64,000 nt of DNA from Bacteroidota bacterium (GTDB lineage Bacteria; Bacteroidota; Bacteroidia; B-17B0; Aurantibacillaceae): positions 1 to 64,000 of the forward strand of contig JAAFIQ010000002.1 in NCBI GenBank assembly GCA_013298715.1, read 5' to 3'. Below, one piece after another: positions 19,966 to 28,749 of this stretch; the stretch's first letter is position 1; each line of letters opens with the position of its first letter. The position numbers and the translations under genes are program-made. The notes under the pieces were generated by a model that was not told where the DNA came from, ran no database searches, and was given only the letters and a program-made list of their open reading frames with translations.

Positions 19966-19973
19966 TATATTTG
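19966..19973 (+). promoter_or_regulatory. Bacteroidota -7 element (TAnnTTTG) candidate
   Basis: TATATTTG 26 bp upstream of the ATG at 19999; no convincing -33 TTG. Confidence 0.35.
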
Positions 19974-19998
19974 AATAAATTTTAAACAAAAAAACAAA

Positions 19999-20235
19999 AT
20001 GAAAAAATTATTTTTAATGGCTGCGTTTGCTGGTGTTTTATCTGGTGCAGCGGTTGCTAATACAAAAGGCGACGATAAAGACAAAAACAAAAAAGAATGT
20101 TGCAAAAAAGCAGAAGGTAAAGCTTGTGCTGGCGAGAAAAAAGAAACTTGCGCTAAAGGTGAAACTAAAGCGTGTTGCAAAAAGAAAACTGAAGCTGCTG
20201 GAACTACTGAAGTTAAAGCTGAAGAAAAGAAATAA
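19999..20235 (+). CDS. Small secreted Cys/Lys-rich protein
   Basis: MKKLFLMAAFAGVLSGAAVA signal peptide, then ...KKECCKKAEGKACAGEKKETCAKGETKACCKKKTEA...; followed by a strong terminator. Confidence 0.7.
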   Translation: MKKLFLMAAFAGVLSGAAVANTKGDDKDKNKKECCKKAEGKACAGEKKETCAKGETKACCKKKTEAAGTTEVKAEEKK

Positions 20236-20253
20236 TAACGATTGTTATTCAAT

Positions 20254-20286
20254 AAAAAAAGCTACTCATTTGAGTAGCTTTTTTTT
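20254..20286 (+). terminator. Rho-independent (bidirectional-looking) terminator
   Basis: AAAAAAA-GCTACTCA-TT-TGAGTAGC-TTTTTTTT between convergent genes. Confidence 0.9.
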
Positions 20287-20314
20287 GTTTGGTGTAGTTC
20301 ATCTAGTTTTTAGA

Positions 20315-21136
20315 TTATTTCTCAAGAATCACAGCGCTAGTATCTTGTAACATTTTCAAGCGTTTAGCCTCCGCTTTTTTGACTTCTTGTTTTTCTCTAA
20401 ATTCAGTGTTTCTTATGTTTTTTTCGCGCAAGCCGCTAAAGTAACTTTTAGTTGTAACAATTACTGCACCTCCTGTTAAATCACCATACATTGCTGGCAC
20501 GCCGCCACTAAAAAAAGTTAGGTTCTCTACTGCTAACCCACTAACCTGCGCAGGGCCTAGCGTACGGCATCCATCTATATAGTATGCAGTCGCATTTCCG
20601 CGCGATCCTCTAAAATAAACTTCGCCATTTCCATCTGTATAAACTTCACTGCTTAAACTGCTTAACGCCCCTTTAATATTACCTCTTTCAACACCGGCGT
20701 GTACTAATAAATCTTTAGCGTCAATACTTGTCATGCTATACATACTTTTATCCACACCACCGCCAACATATTCTATTGCTTTTGCTACTACCGTAACTGT
20801 AGCTAAGGTGTTAATTGCCATAGTTACATCAACATAAGTTGTTTTATTAGGTGTAACTTTTACTTTGTTTACAGGCTGCGTTTGGTGTCCCGGCTCTATG
20901 GCTGTAACTTCATATATTCCTGCTGTTAATGGTTTGTATTTGTAAATGCCATTTTCGTCTGATGTTGTTCCGCCAATAAGCCGAGTGCCTTGTGTAATTT
21001 TTACAGTTGCAAAAGGTATAATCCCATCTGTATCTTTTATTGTTCCTCTTATTTCTCCATAAGCATCTTGTGCTTTTGCTGTATAGCCTGCAATTACTAT
21101 AACGGCAAGACTAATTATTTTTTTAAAATTGTTCAT
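20315..21136 (-). CDS. Carboxypeptidase-regulatory-like + TonB-receptor plug domain protein without beta-barrel
   Basis: 'AYGEIRGTIKDTDGIIPFATVKI' and plug-like 'YFRGSRGNATAYYIDGCRTLGPAQVSGLAVENLTFFSGGVPAMYGDLTGGAVIVTTKS'; the ORF ends soon after the plug. Confidence 0.75.
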   Translation of the reverse strand: MNNFKKIISLAVIVIAGYTAKAQDAYGEIRGTIKDTDGIIPFATVKITQGTRLIGGTTSDENGIYKYKPLTAGIYEVTAIEPGHQTQPVNKVKVTPNKTTYVDVTMAINTLATVTVVAKAIEYVGGGVDKSMYSMTSIDAKDLLVHAGVERGNIKGALSSLSSEVYTDGNGEVYFRGSRGNATAYYIDGCRTLGPAQVSGLAVENLTFFSGGVPAMYGDLTGGAVIVTTKSYFSGLREKNIRNTEFREKQEVKKAEAKRLKMLQDTSAVILEK

Positions 21137-21282
21137 AATTGTTTGTTTTTAAATTGTTATTTTAAGTTTGATCAGCGCTGTTTGTAATAAGACATTTAAA
21201 AAGTTTATTTCCATAAAAAAAATAAAAAATTAATTTTATGGAATAATAAATAAAAAACGTCTATCTTTTATAAGTTAAATAA

Positions 21283-21879
21283 ATGTGGTTATTTTCAAAT
21301 AAAAAACACTTGTCGGATGAGGAATTGGTAACGCAATATTACCAAACTGGTAATGTAGCACTTATAGGCGACTTGTTTGAAAAACACACAAAAACAATTT
21401 ACGGTGTTTGCCTTTATTACTTTAGAGATAATGATGTTGCCAAAGATATGGTAATGCAAATTTTTGAAAAGTTGATGGTAGAGCTTAAAAAGTCTGAAAT
21501 TAAAAATTTTAAAGGTTGGTTAAGTTTTGTTGTTCGGAATTATTGTATCTCTGAACTAAGAAAAACTAATAAGTACAGATTTGTAAGTGAAAACTACTTA
21601 GACTTTGAGAAAACAGAAACTACAATGGAGAAAGAGGAAATTATCTCGAATGTTGATGATGAGAAATTATTAAGTTATTTAAAAGAATGCTTGCCTTTAT
21701 TGAAAGAAAACCAACAAGTTTGTTTGAAATTATTTTTTATACAAAATAAAAGTTATCAAGACATTGTTGAGCAAACTAATTTTAGTTTGAATGAAGTAAA
21801 GAGCTACTTGCAAAATGGAAAACGCAACTTGAAATTATTAATAGACGAAAAAATAAAAAATACGAAATATGCAGCCTAA
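21283..21879 (+). CDS. RNA polymerase sigma factor, ECF/sigma-70 family
   Basis: 'YFRDNDVAKDMVMQIFEKLM', 'WLSFVVRNYCISELRK', 'NQQVCLKLFFIQNKSYQDIVEQTNFSLNEVKSYLQNGKRNLKLL'. Confidence 0.85.
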   Translation: MWLFSNKKHLSDEELVTQYYQTGNVALIGDLFEKHTKTIYGVCLYYFRDNDVAKDMVMQIFEKLMVELKKSEIKNFKGWLSFVVRNYCISELRKTNKYRFVSENYLDFEKTETTMEKEEIISNVDDEKLLSYLKECLPLLKENQQVCLKLFFIQNKSYQDIVEQTNFSLNEVKSYLQNGKRNLKLLIDEKIKNTKYAA

Positions 21880-22867
21880 TAAGAATATAAATGATTTAGA
21901 ATACTTGGCCAATTTGGGCTTTCAGGAGTCTGGTTTAACTGATTCTGATATTAGTAAACATGTAAACCAGATAAATAAAAATTTTAAAAAGCAACTAACA
22001 TTAAGTAACACTACAATGCGTGTTATTATAAATTTTTTAGTGCTTACATTTTTTGGAATATCAGTTTATTTTTTGGTAGCCAACAAAACTGTTGTTACAC
22101 CTACAGTTTCAGCTTTAAGCGCTACTAACATGATGTTAGATAAATTACCTGAGGCCACAAAGGTAATTGCCTTAGATACATTAGAGGTTTCTGATAACTT
22201 TATCAAAAAATCAATAGCCATCCAACTAGATCCGGAGGGAATTGCAAGTAAGGATACATTAGAATTTCAAACACTTACAAGCAATCAAATTACTCAAATT
22301 ACAGATGAACAATCAAATACCAATCAGCTAAAATTTATTTCTAATTCCACAATACATTATATTCACGACTTAAAAGTTACAAATTACACACAGCTTTATT
22401 TTAAAGATTTAGAAAAAATTGAGGTAAACGAAAATCTTGCTTTAGAATTACAATATCCCTTAAAATATAAATCTAATCCAAAATCTGGTTTAAAAGATTA
22501 TTCACCTTTGTTTTTAAATGAGGTGCTAAGTTTAGCCATGTTGGATTTTAAAAATCAAAAATTTAAGGAATGTAAATTCAAGTTAAGTCTATTACAAAAG
22601 TTTAATGCAAAGGATGATAATGTTTTATTTTATAATGCTATGTGTCTTTATTATCAAGGCTTCTATGCAGATGCACTAAACGGATTTGAATTAGCCTTGC
22701 AAAGTAAAAATAACTGTTTTTATATGGAAGCAGAATATTACAAAGCAATGTGTTTACTACAAACAAACGAAAAAGAAAATGCTAAAAGTATGCTTCAAAA
22801 AATAGAACGTGAAGAAGGTTTTTATGCAAGCAAAGCCAAGGCTCAATTAGAAGAATGGATTAAATAA
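21869..22867 (+). CDS. Membrane-anchored TPR-like protein, possible anti-sigma partner
   Basis: Overlaps the sigma gene by 11 bp; one TM segment 'VIINFLVLTFFGISVYFLVA'; C-terminal TPR-like 'VLFYNAMCLYYQGFYADALNGFELAL'. Confidence 0.5.
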   Translation: MQPNKNINDLEYLANLGFQESGLTDSDISKHVNQINKNFKKQLTLSNTTMRVIINFLVLTFFGISVYFLVANKTVVTPTVSALSATNMMLDKLPEATKVIALDTLEVSDNFIKKSIAIQLDPEGIASKDTLEFQTLTSNQITQITDEQSNTNQLKFISNSTIHYIHDLKVTNYTQLYFKDLEKIEVNENLALELQYPLKYKSNPKSGLKDYSPLFLNEVLSLAMLDFKNQKFKECKFKLSLLQKFNAKDDNVLFYNAMCLYYQGFYADALNGFELALQSKNNCFYMEAEYYKAMCLLQTNEKENAKSMLQKIEREEGFYASKAKAQLEEWIK

Positions 22868-22895
22868 TTATATTTGGATAAATTATTTTATAACC

Positions 22896-23885
22896 ATGTT
22901 CACAATAGATACGCACACCCACATTATACCAAAACACATTCCTGATTTTTCTTCAAAGTTTGGTTATGGCGAATTTATACAATTGCAACATCACGAGCCA
23001 ACAAAAGCTTGGATGATGCAGGGCAATAAACGATTTAGAGAAATTGAACAAAATTGTTGGGACGCTGGAACGAGAATCTCACAAATGGCAGAGCATGGTG
23101 TAGATCAACAAGTAATTTGTACCATACCTGTAATGTTCAGTTATTGGGCAAAGCCAGAGCATGGCTTAGAAGTAAGTAAATTTTTAAATGATGATATTGC
23201 TCAAACAGTTTCAGCACAACCTGATAAGTTTATTGGATTAGCTACCGTGCCTTTGCAAGATACAAACCTTGCAGTTAAAGAACTAGAGCGATGTATGAAG
23301 ATAGGTTATAGAGGGGTTCAAATTGGAAGCAATGTAAATAACTTGAATTTAAACGAAGTACAATTTGATGATTTTTGGGCTACTTGTGAAAGTTTAAATG
23401 CGGCAGTATTGGTGCATCCTTGGCAAATGATGGGACAAGAACACATGAACAAGTATTGGTTGCCTTGGTTAGTAGGTATGCCTGCAGAAATTAGCAGAGC
23501 AATATGCAGCCTGATTTTTGGAGGTGTTTTTGAGCGTTATCCAAAGTTAAAAGTTTGTTTTGCACATGGTGGAGGTTCGTTTTTACCAACACTGGCTCGT
23601 ATTGTTCATGGTTGGGAATGCAGACCAGATTTAGTTGCTATAGATAATGTGAAAAATCCAAAGGAGTATTTGGGCAAATTTTGGGTAGATAGCCATGTGT
23701 GCGATCATAAAATGTTGCAATATGTAATTGATTTAGTTGGCGCTAATAAAGTTATTCAAGGCAGTGATTATCCATTTCCTTTGGGTGAGGCGATTCCCGG
23801 CGAGCTAGTAAAATCAGCACCTTTAAGCAATGAAGATAAAAAAGCTATTTTAAGCGAAGGGGCACGTGAATGGTTGGGGATTTAA
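22896..23885 (+). CDS. Amidohydrolase, ACMSD-like decarboxylase
   Basis: 'IDTHTHIIPKHIPDF', 'LVHPWQMMG', 'VCFAHGGGSFLPTLARIVHGWECRPDL', 'VIQGSDYPFPLGE'. Confidence 0.8.
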   Translation: MFTIDTHTHIIPKHIPDFSSKFGYGEFIQLQHHEPTKAWMMQGNKRFREIEQNCWDAGTRISQMAEHGVDQQVICTIPVMFSYWAKPEHGLEVSKFLNDDIAQTVSAQPDKFIGLATVPLQDTNLAVKELERCMKIGYRGVQIGSNVNNLNLNEVQFDDFWATCESLNAAVLVHPWQMMGQEHMNKYWLPWLVGMPAEISRAICSLIFGGVFERYPKLKVCFAHGGGSFLPTLARIVHGWECRPDLVAIDNVKNPKEYLGKFWVDSHVCDHKMLQYVIDLVGANKVIQGSDYPFPLGEAIPGELVKSAPLSNEDKKAILSEGAREWLGI

Positions 23886-23907
23886 TGAAATGAAAATCTT
23901 AAATCAA

Positions 23908-24600
23908 CTATCTTCCTTCACTTTTCCAACGTTTGTAGCAGTCCATAATTTTACTGTACACCTCAATTGGTTCATGGTTAATTATATAATAGTTATTGCA
24001 CGTGTAGCAAAACCGCCTAAAATCATCAAAATTTATTTTATCATCACCAGTAAGTTTTCGTAAAATATCAGGGTTAAATTTTTGAGCAACTTCTTCCTCA
24101 ATTAAAATATCTTCAAAAATTTTAGCGAGTTTTCTTAATTGTTTCCCTTCTTTACTAAACTGCATGTATAGCGCGCTAATTGGGCTTCCAACATAATCCA
24201 AAGCTTTAAGTTTACTTTTATCAATTATATCATTCATGTATTGGCGCTCGTATGGCTTGTATTTAAAAGTAGTTACGGTAACCATACTTAAATTTATAGC
24301 AAACTGATTTAATATAATCTTGTATGGACTAACTTTTTGATCAAGAATTTCTTTAACACTTATATACGTTTTCGCATAGCCAACGCTGCTAAAAATCAAA
24401 GTATCTGAAGGCTTTACAAGTAAAACAAAATTCCCATCATTATCACTCATAGTGCCATTACCGTTTGTTTTATTAATCACATAAACAAAGGGTAGGGCAG
24501 TGATACTATCTTTTTCTAGTGTTTTGGCTTTAATTAGTTGTTGCGAAAATAGTAACTGTGGAGTGATCAGAAGTAAGATATGTAGAAGCGTTTTAAACAT
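23908..24600 (-). CDS. Carboxypeptidase-like regulatory domain protein
   Basis: 'IKAKTLEKDSITALPFVYVINKTNGNGTMSDNDGNFVLLVKPSDTLIFSSVGYAKTYISV'. Confidence 0.65.
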   Translation of the reverse strand: MFKTLLHILLLITPQLLFSQQLIKAKTLEKDSITALPFVYVINKTNGNGTMSDNDGNFVLLVKPSDTLIFSSVGYAKTYISVKEILDQKVSPYKIILNQFAINLSMVTVTTFKYKPYERQYMNDIIDKSKLKALDYVGSPISALYMQFSKEGKQLRKLAKIFEDILIEEEVAQKFNPDILRKLTGDDKINFDDFRRFCYTCNNYYIINHEPIEVYSKIMDCYKRWKSEGR

Positions 24601-24671
24601 TTTAATACCGCATATAAACCTAACAAATAAAATTAAATACTTGCTGTTTTTATATTGGTAATTAACTTTTT

Positions 24672-26855
24672 TTATTGTTTAATAAGCTTAACAATCTTAG
24701 TCTTATTGGTTGAATTAATTTTTAATAAATAAACCCCATCAGGTTGTTCATTTAAGTTAAATGTATCCGTTTTATTCAAATCAATATTTTTTATTACTTG
24801 CCCATATAAATTTATTACTTCAGCATTTTCTAACTTGACTTGATCATCTATATTAATCTTGTAAACTCCATTACTAGGATTTGGATAAACTGAAATAGAA
24901 TTACCAAAATTCGTTTCATTATTTTTAATTCCTACACTGGTGTTATTTATTATCGTTACTGTTAATAATTGATTTGAAGGATTCTGCTGTGTAGTTCTGT
25001 AAATGTTAGTTGTGTTGCAATAAGTTGTTTGTGTCCCACAACTTAGTGAAACAGTAAGGCAGATATTATAGAATCCAGCAGCGGAGTATGTATGGACCGG
25101 ATAAAAACTATTTGAGGTTGTTCCATCTCCCCAATTCCAGGTAACGCTGCTAACATTAGTTTGATAATTTGGATAACCGTACCAACTAAAAGACTGAGAA
25201 AAATCTTTCACTAAATTAAAAATTGGATTAGCAGAACATTGCAGTCCTAATGCATTGTTTACTAAAACAGGTATAATAGTAGAAGTTGAACAACCTCCAA
25301 TTGAATCGACAACAGTTAGTAAAACATTGTATAAACCATTTGAAGCGTAGGTGTTACTTATTACGGCAGTTTGGTTAGATAGCCCCCAGGCTGAATTTCC
25401 ATCACCAAAGTTCCAGCCATAAACAGGTATACCAATGCTTCCTGAAGAAGTGTAACTAAACGTAACTACGCCGTTAGTGCCATTTTGATAAGTGAAATTA
25501 GGAGTTACGCTAAAGTTTGTGCAAATCACATTAACCATGGTTGTTGCTGTGTAAGAACAAGTTGGGTTATTGGAATCAGTAATTACACAGCTTACGTTGT
25601 AGGTCCCATTGTTCAAATAATTATGAGTAGGATTTTGTTGTGTTGATGTATTTCCATCCCCAAAATTCCAAGCGTATTGATAATTGACTAAATTATTTGT
25701 TGGAGAAAAAATAAAACTTGTAAATCCGTTGCTCTGCGTAGAAACATAACCAAAAATATTACCACCTATAGCACAAGTTACATTAGAAATAGTTATTGGA
25801 AGGGTAATGCTATCGTTGCAATAACTATTAAAATTACTTACTGAATCATTAACAAATAAAGTTACGTAATATGTACCATTTCCTTGAAAAGCGTGAGATA
25901 CGTTTTGGCCCCACAAACTCGTGCCATTTGGATTAATATTCCACCAAAAATTTGGCGTATTAATTGAGTTACCTATTGCAGAACCTGAAAAATTAACAAC
26001 GCCGTTATTACCAATTGTATAAGTAAAATTTGCAGTAATACTACAAGTTGTAAGGCCTCCAACAGCTTGGGTAAATGATGAAGTGCAACTTGTGGTGCCC
26101 TCAGTAGCAGTTAAAGTTGCAATGTAGTTATTATTATTCGCATAAGTGTGCGATGCATTCATAGTATTAGCTGTAGTGCCATCACCAAATTGCCAAAAGT
26201 AATTTATATTGGATGAATTTGGAGTGGTTAAATTTGAGAAAAAATAAGAGTTACTATTTGATGAATATGTTACAAAGGATGCGGTTACTGAGCAAGGTAA
26301 ACTGTTAATGTTTATAGTTTGCGTAGTTGTTGTGGTACAAAAATTGGTTAGTGTGTCTCCAACTGTTAGAGAAACAATATAATTACCATTTGAACCATAG
26401 GTAGGTGTTGTAGTAGACAAATTGTTAGAAAGACTACCATCACCAAAATTCCAAACTACGTAGGTATTTGTTCCTAAACTTGCGGTGGTGTTGATAAATG
26501 TATAGCTACCACCACCATTATTAGTGACAGCGAAAGATGCTGTGGCCGCACAAATTCCTATAGATAAAGTTTGAGTAGATGTGCTTGTGCAACTATTAAT
26601 ACTATTGAACATACTTAATGTAACTGTATATGTGCCAGTACTTGAATAATAATGAACAGGGTTAGGCAATGTGCTTAAATTGCCATCTCCAAACCACCAT
26701 GTATAACTAATATTAGTGCCAGATGGGGTGCTTAAATTATTAAATGTTATTTGGTTGTATCCCGTTGTAGAAGTAGTAAATGCGGCATTGCATTGGGCTG
26801 TGATCTTATTCGACAGAATAATACAAAATAGGAAAAAGGAGGTAAATACTTTCAT
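24672..26855 (-). CDS. Multi-PKD-domain secreted protein with T9SS type A sorting domain
   Basis: Repeated 'WNFGDGN...PTHNYLNNGTYNVSCVITD' units; C-terminus 'ISVYPNPSNGVYKINIDDQ...GVYLLKINSTNKTKIVKLIKQ'. Confidence 0.85.
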   Translation of the reverse strand: MKVFTSFFLFCIILSNKITAQCNAAFTTSTTGYNQITFNNLSTPSGTNISYTWWFGDGNLSTLPNPVHYYSSTGTYTVTLSMFNSINSCTSTSTQTLSIGICAATASFAVTNNGGGSYTFINTTASLGTNTYVVWNFGDGSLSNNLSTTTPTYGSNGNYIVSLTVGDTLTNFCTTTTTQTININSLPCSVTASFVTYSSNSNSYFFSNLTTPNSSNINYFWQFGDGTTANTMNASHTYANNNNYIATLTATEGTTSCTSSFTQAVGGLTTCSITANFTYTIGNNGVVNFSGSAIGNSINTPNFWWNINPNGTSLWGQNVSHAFQGNGTYYVTLFVNDSVSNFNSYCNDSITLPITISNVTCAIGGNIFGYVSTQSNGFTSFIFSPTNNLVNYQYAWNFGDGNTSTQQNPTHNYLNNGTYNVSCVITDSNNPTCSYTATTMVNVICTNFSVTPNFTYQNGTNGVVTFSYTSSGSIGIPVYGWNFGDGNSAWGLSNQTAVISNTYASNGLYNVLLTVVDSIGGCSTSTIIPVLVNNALGLQCSANPIFNLVKDFSQSFSWYGYPNYQTNVSSVTWNWGDGTTSNSFYPVHTYSAAGFYNICLTVSLSCGTQTTYCNTTNIYRTTQQNPSNQLLTVTIINNTSVGIKNNETNFGNSISVYPNPSNGVYKINIDDQVKLENAEVINLYGQVIKNIDLNKTDTFNLNEQPDGVYLLKINSTNKTKIVKLIKQ

Positions 26856-26998
26856 TTTATTTATTTTTTAAATTAATACTACTTTGGTTGAGCTTAATTA
26901 TTATATAGAACGAAGGAGAAAGTCAAAGAGTTGGGAGAAACTCAAATTTTTTAATAAAATTATAAAAAATATTCTAATTTTTCAACTAATTTTAGCCA

Positions 26999-28714
26999 AT
27001 GCAAGATTTTATAGTATCGGCTCGCAAATACCGCCCCCAACATTTTAATACAGTTGTTGGCCAAAGCCATATTACCAATACTTTAAAAAATGCTATCACT
27101 AATAAACAATTAGCCCAGGCTTATTTGTTTTGTGGCCCGCGTGGTGTTGGTAAAACTACTTGCGCTCGTATTTTTGCAAAAACAATTAATTGTTTTAATA
27201 TTTCTAATATAGGCGAGGCTTGCGACCAATGCGAATCGTGTTTATCCTTTAATTCAGGCGCTTCTTTAAACGTTTATGAGTTAGATGCAGCAAGTAACAA
27301 TTCAGTAGAAGATATTAGAAATTTAGTAGATCAAGTACGCTTTGCACCACAATTAGGAGAATACAAAGTTTATATAATTGATGAGGTGCACATGCTGAGC
27401 ACCGCTGCGTTTAATGCTTTTTTAAAAACATTAGAAGAGCCACCAAAACATGCAAAATTTATTTTAGCTACTACTGAAAAGCATAAAATCATCCCTACAA
27501 TTTTATCGCGTTGCCAAGTATTTAATTTCAATCGTATAAAGACGGAGGATATCAGCAGTCATTTGGCATATATGGCCGATACTGAAAAAGTAACATACGA
27601 AATTGAAGCTTTGCATATCATTGCGCAAAAAGCTGACGGCGGGTTACGGGACGCTTGCTCTATTTTCGATCAAATGGTTGCTTTTACTGGCAATCACCTC
27701 GAATACAAACAAGTAGTTGAAAATTTGCATGTTTTAGATTACGATTATTATTTTAAAATAGTTGAAAGTTTTTTAGCGCAAGATTTGTCAAGCATTATGC
27801 TCACATTTGACGATATTTTAAGAAAAGGTTTTGATGCTCATAATTTTTTAATAGGTATTGGCGAACACCTGCGCAATTTATTAGTGAGCAAAGACGCGCA
27901 AACAACCAGTCTCTTAGAAGTTAGCGCCGCACTTAAAAAGAAATATGCCGACCAAGCGCAACAAACAACCATGCAATTTTTGCTTAAAAGTTTGGCATTA
28001 ATAAGTAAAACCGATGTAAATTATAAGAGTGCTAAAAATCAGCGGTTGTTGGTTGAAATGACCTTAATGCAAATCACCTTTTTAACCGCACCAGTAGATG
28101 CGGAAAAAAAAAATGACGAATTAAACCAAACTAACGCAGCATCAAATTCCAACACCAATCAACAAATCATACAAAAAATAAGTACTTTACAAGAGCCTGA
28201 AATTAAGTTTGCAACTAAGCCTACAATTGATTTTGAAAAGTTAAATATCAAGAGCGCATTTAGTCTCAACGATATAAAACAACCTGCCACTATTTCTCAA
28301 ACAACTAACGAACCAAGCAGCACACTTGCACAACCAATAACTCAAAATAAAACTGTAGTTGAAAGTGATATTAAACAAGCAATAATAAATTATGCTAAGC
28401 TCAAGCAACAGCAAGGTCAGCGCCATTTAGGAATTACATTAGAAACGGCTGAGGTTTCATTTGAAAATAACACAATTGTGCTAAAGATTAATAACGAAAC
28501 TCAGCGTGAAAAATTACAAGGTATTAAGCAAAGTTTTTTAGATGAAATAAGGGCCGCAGTTCAAAATAATCTAATTAATTTAGATATTAGGTTAAGTGAT
28601 GTGGTTAGCGAAGTAAAAGTGTACAAACCAACAGATATTTTTAAAGCAATTGCCGAAAAACACCCCGCTTTATTAGAATTAAAAAAACGTTTCGATTTAG
28701 AAATAGAATATTAA
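26999..28714 (+). CDS. dnaX: DNA polymerase III subunit gamma/tau
   Basis: 'SARKYRPQHFNTVVGQSHITNTLKNAI', 'FCGPRGVGKTTCARIFAK', 'VYIIDEVHMLSTAAFNAFLKTLEEPPKHAKFILATTEKHKIIPTILSRCQ'. Confidence 0.95.
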   Translation: MQDFIVSARKYRPQHFNTVVGQSHITNTLKNAITNKQLAQAYLFCGPRGVGKTTCARIFAKTINCFNISNIGEACDQCESCLSFNSGASLNVYELDAASNNSVEDIRNLVDQVRFAPQLGEYKVYIIDEVHMLSTAAFNAFLKTLEEPPKHAKFILATTEKHKIIPTILSRCQVFNFNRIKTEDISSHLAYMADTEKVTYEIEALHIIAQKADGGLRDACSIFDQMVAFTGNHLEYKQVVENLHVLDYDYYFKIVESFLAQDLSSIMLTFDDILRKGFDAHNFLIGIGEHLRNLLVSKDAQTTSLLEVSAALKKKYADQAQQTTMQFLLKSLALISKTDVNYKSAKNQRLLVEMTLMQITFLTAPVDAEKKNDELNQTNAASNSNTNQQIIQKISTLQEPEIKFATKPTIDFEKLNIKSAFSLNDIKQPATISQTTNEPSSTLAQPITQNKTVVESDIKQAIINYAKLKQQQGQRHLGITLETAEVSFENNTIVLKINNETQREKLQGIKQSFLDEIRAAVQNNLINLDIRLSDVVSEVKVYKPTDIFKAIAEKHPALLELKKRFDLEIEY

Positions 28715-28749
28715 ATTTACATTAACTTTACCAAGTAAAAAATAACGAA

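Noticed and set aside
19860-20350. Overlapping ORFs 19860..20252 (-) and 20027..20350 (+) across the Cys-rich gene
   Set aside because: Low-complexity Lys/Ala codons leave several frames open. Only 19999..20235 has a coherent signal peptide and ends before the terminator.
20315-21136. Plug-only gene considered as a simple pseudogene of a TonB receptor
   Set aside because: Not called a pseudogene: the ORF ends cleanly close to a convergent terminator and no barrel-coding remnant is visible downstream. Comparative data are still needed.
1838-21246. Shared 10-mer TTATTCCATA in the inverted repeats at 1886-1899 and 21234-21248, considered as a common operator
   Set aside because: In an AT-rich 64-kb window a 10-mer match of this composition is expected by chance; no other support.
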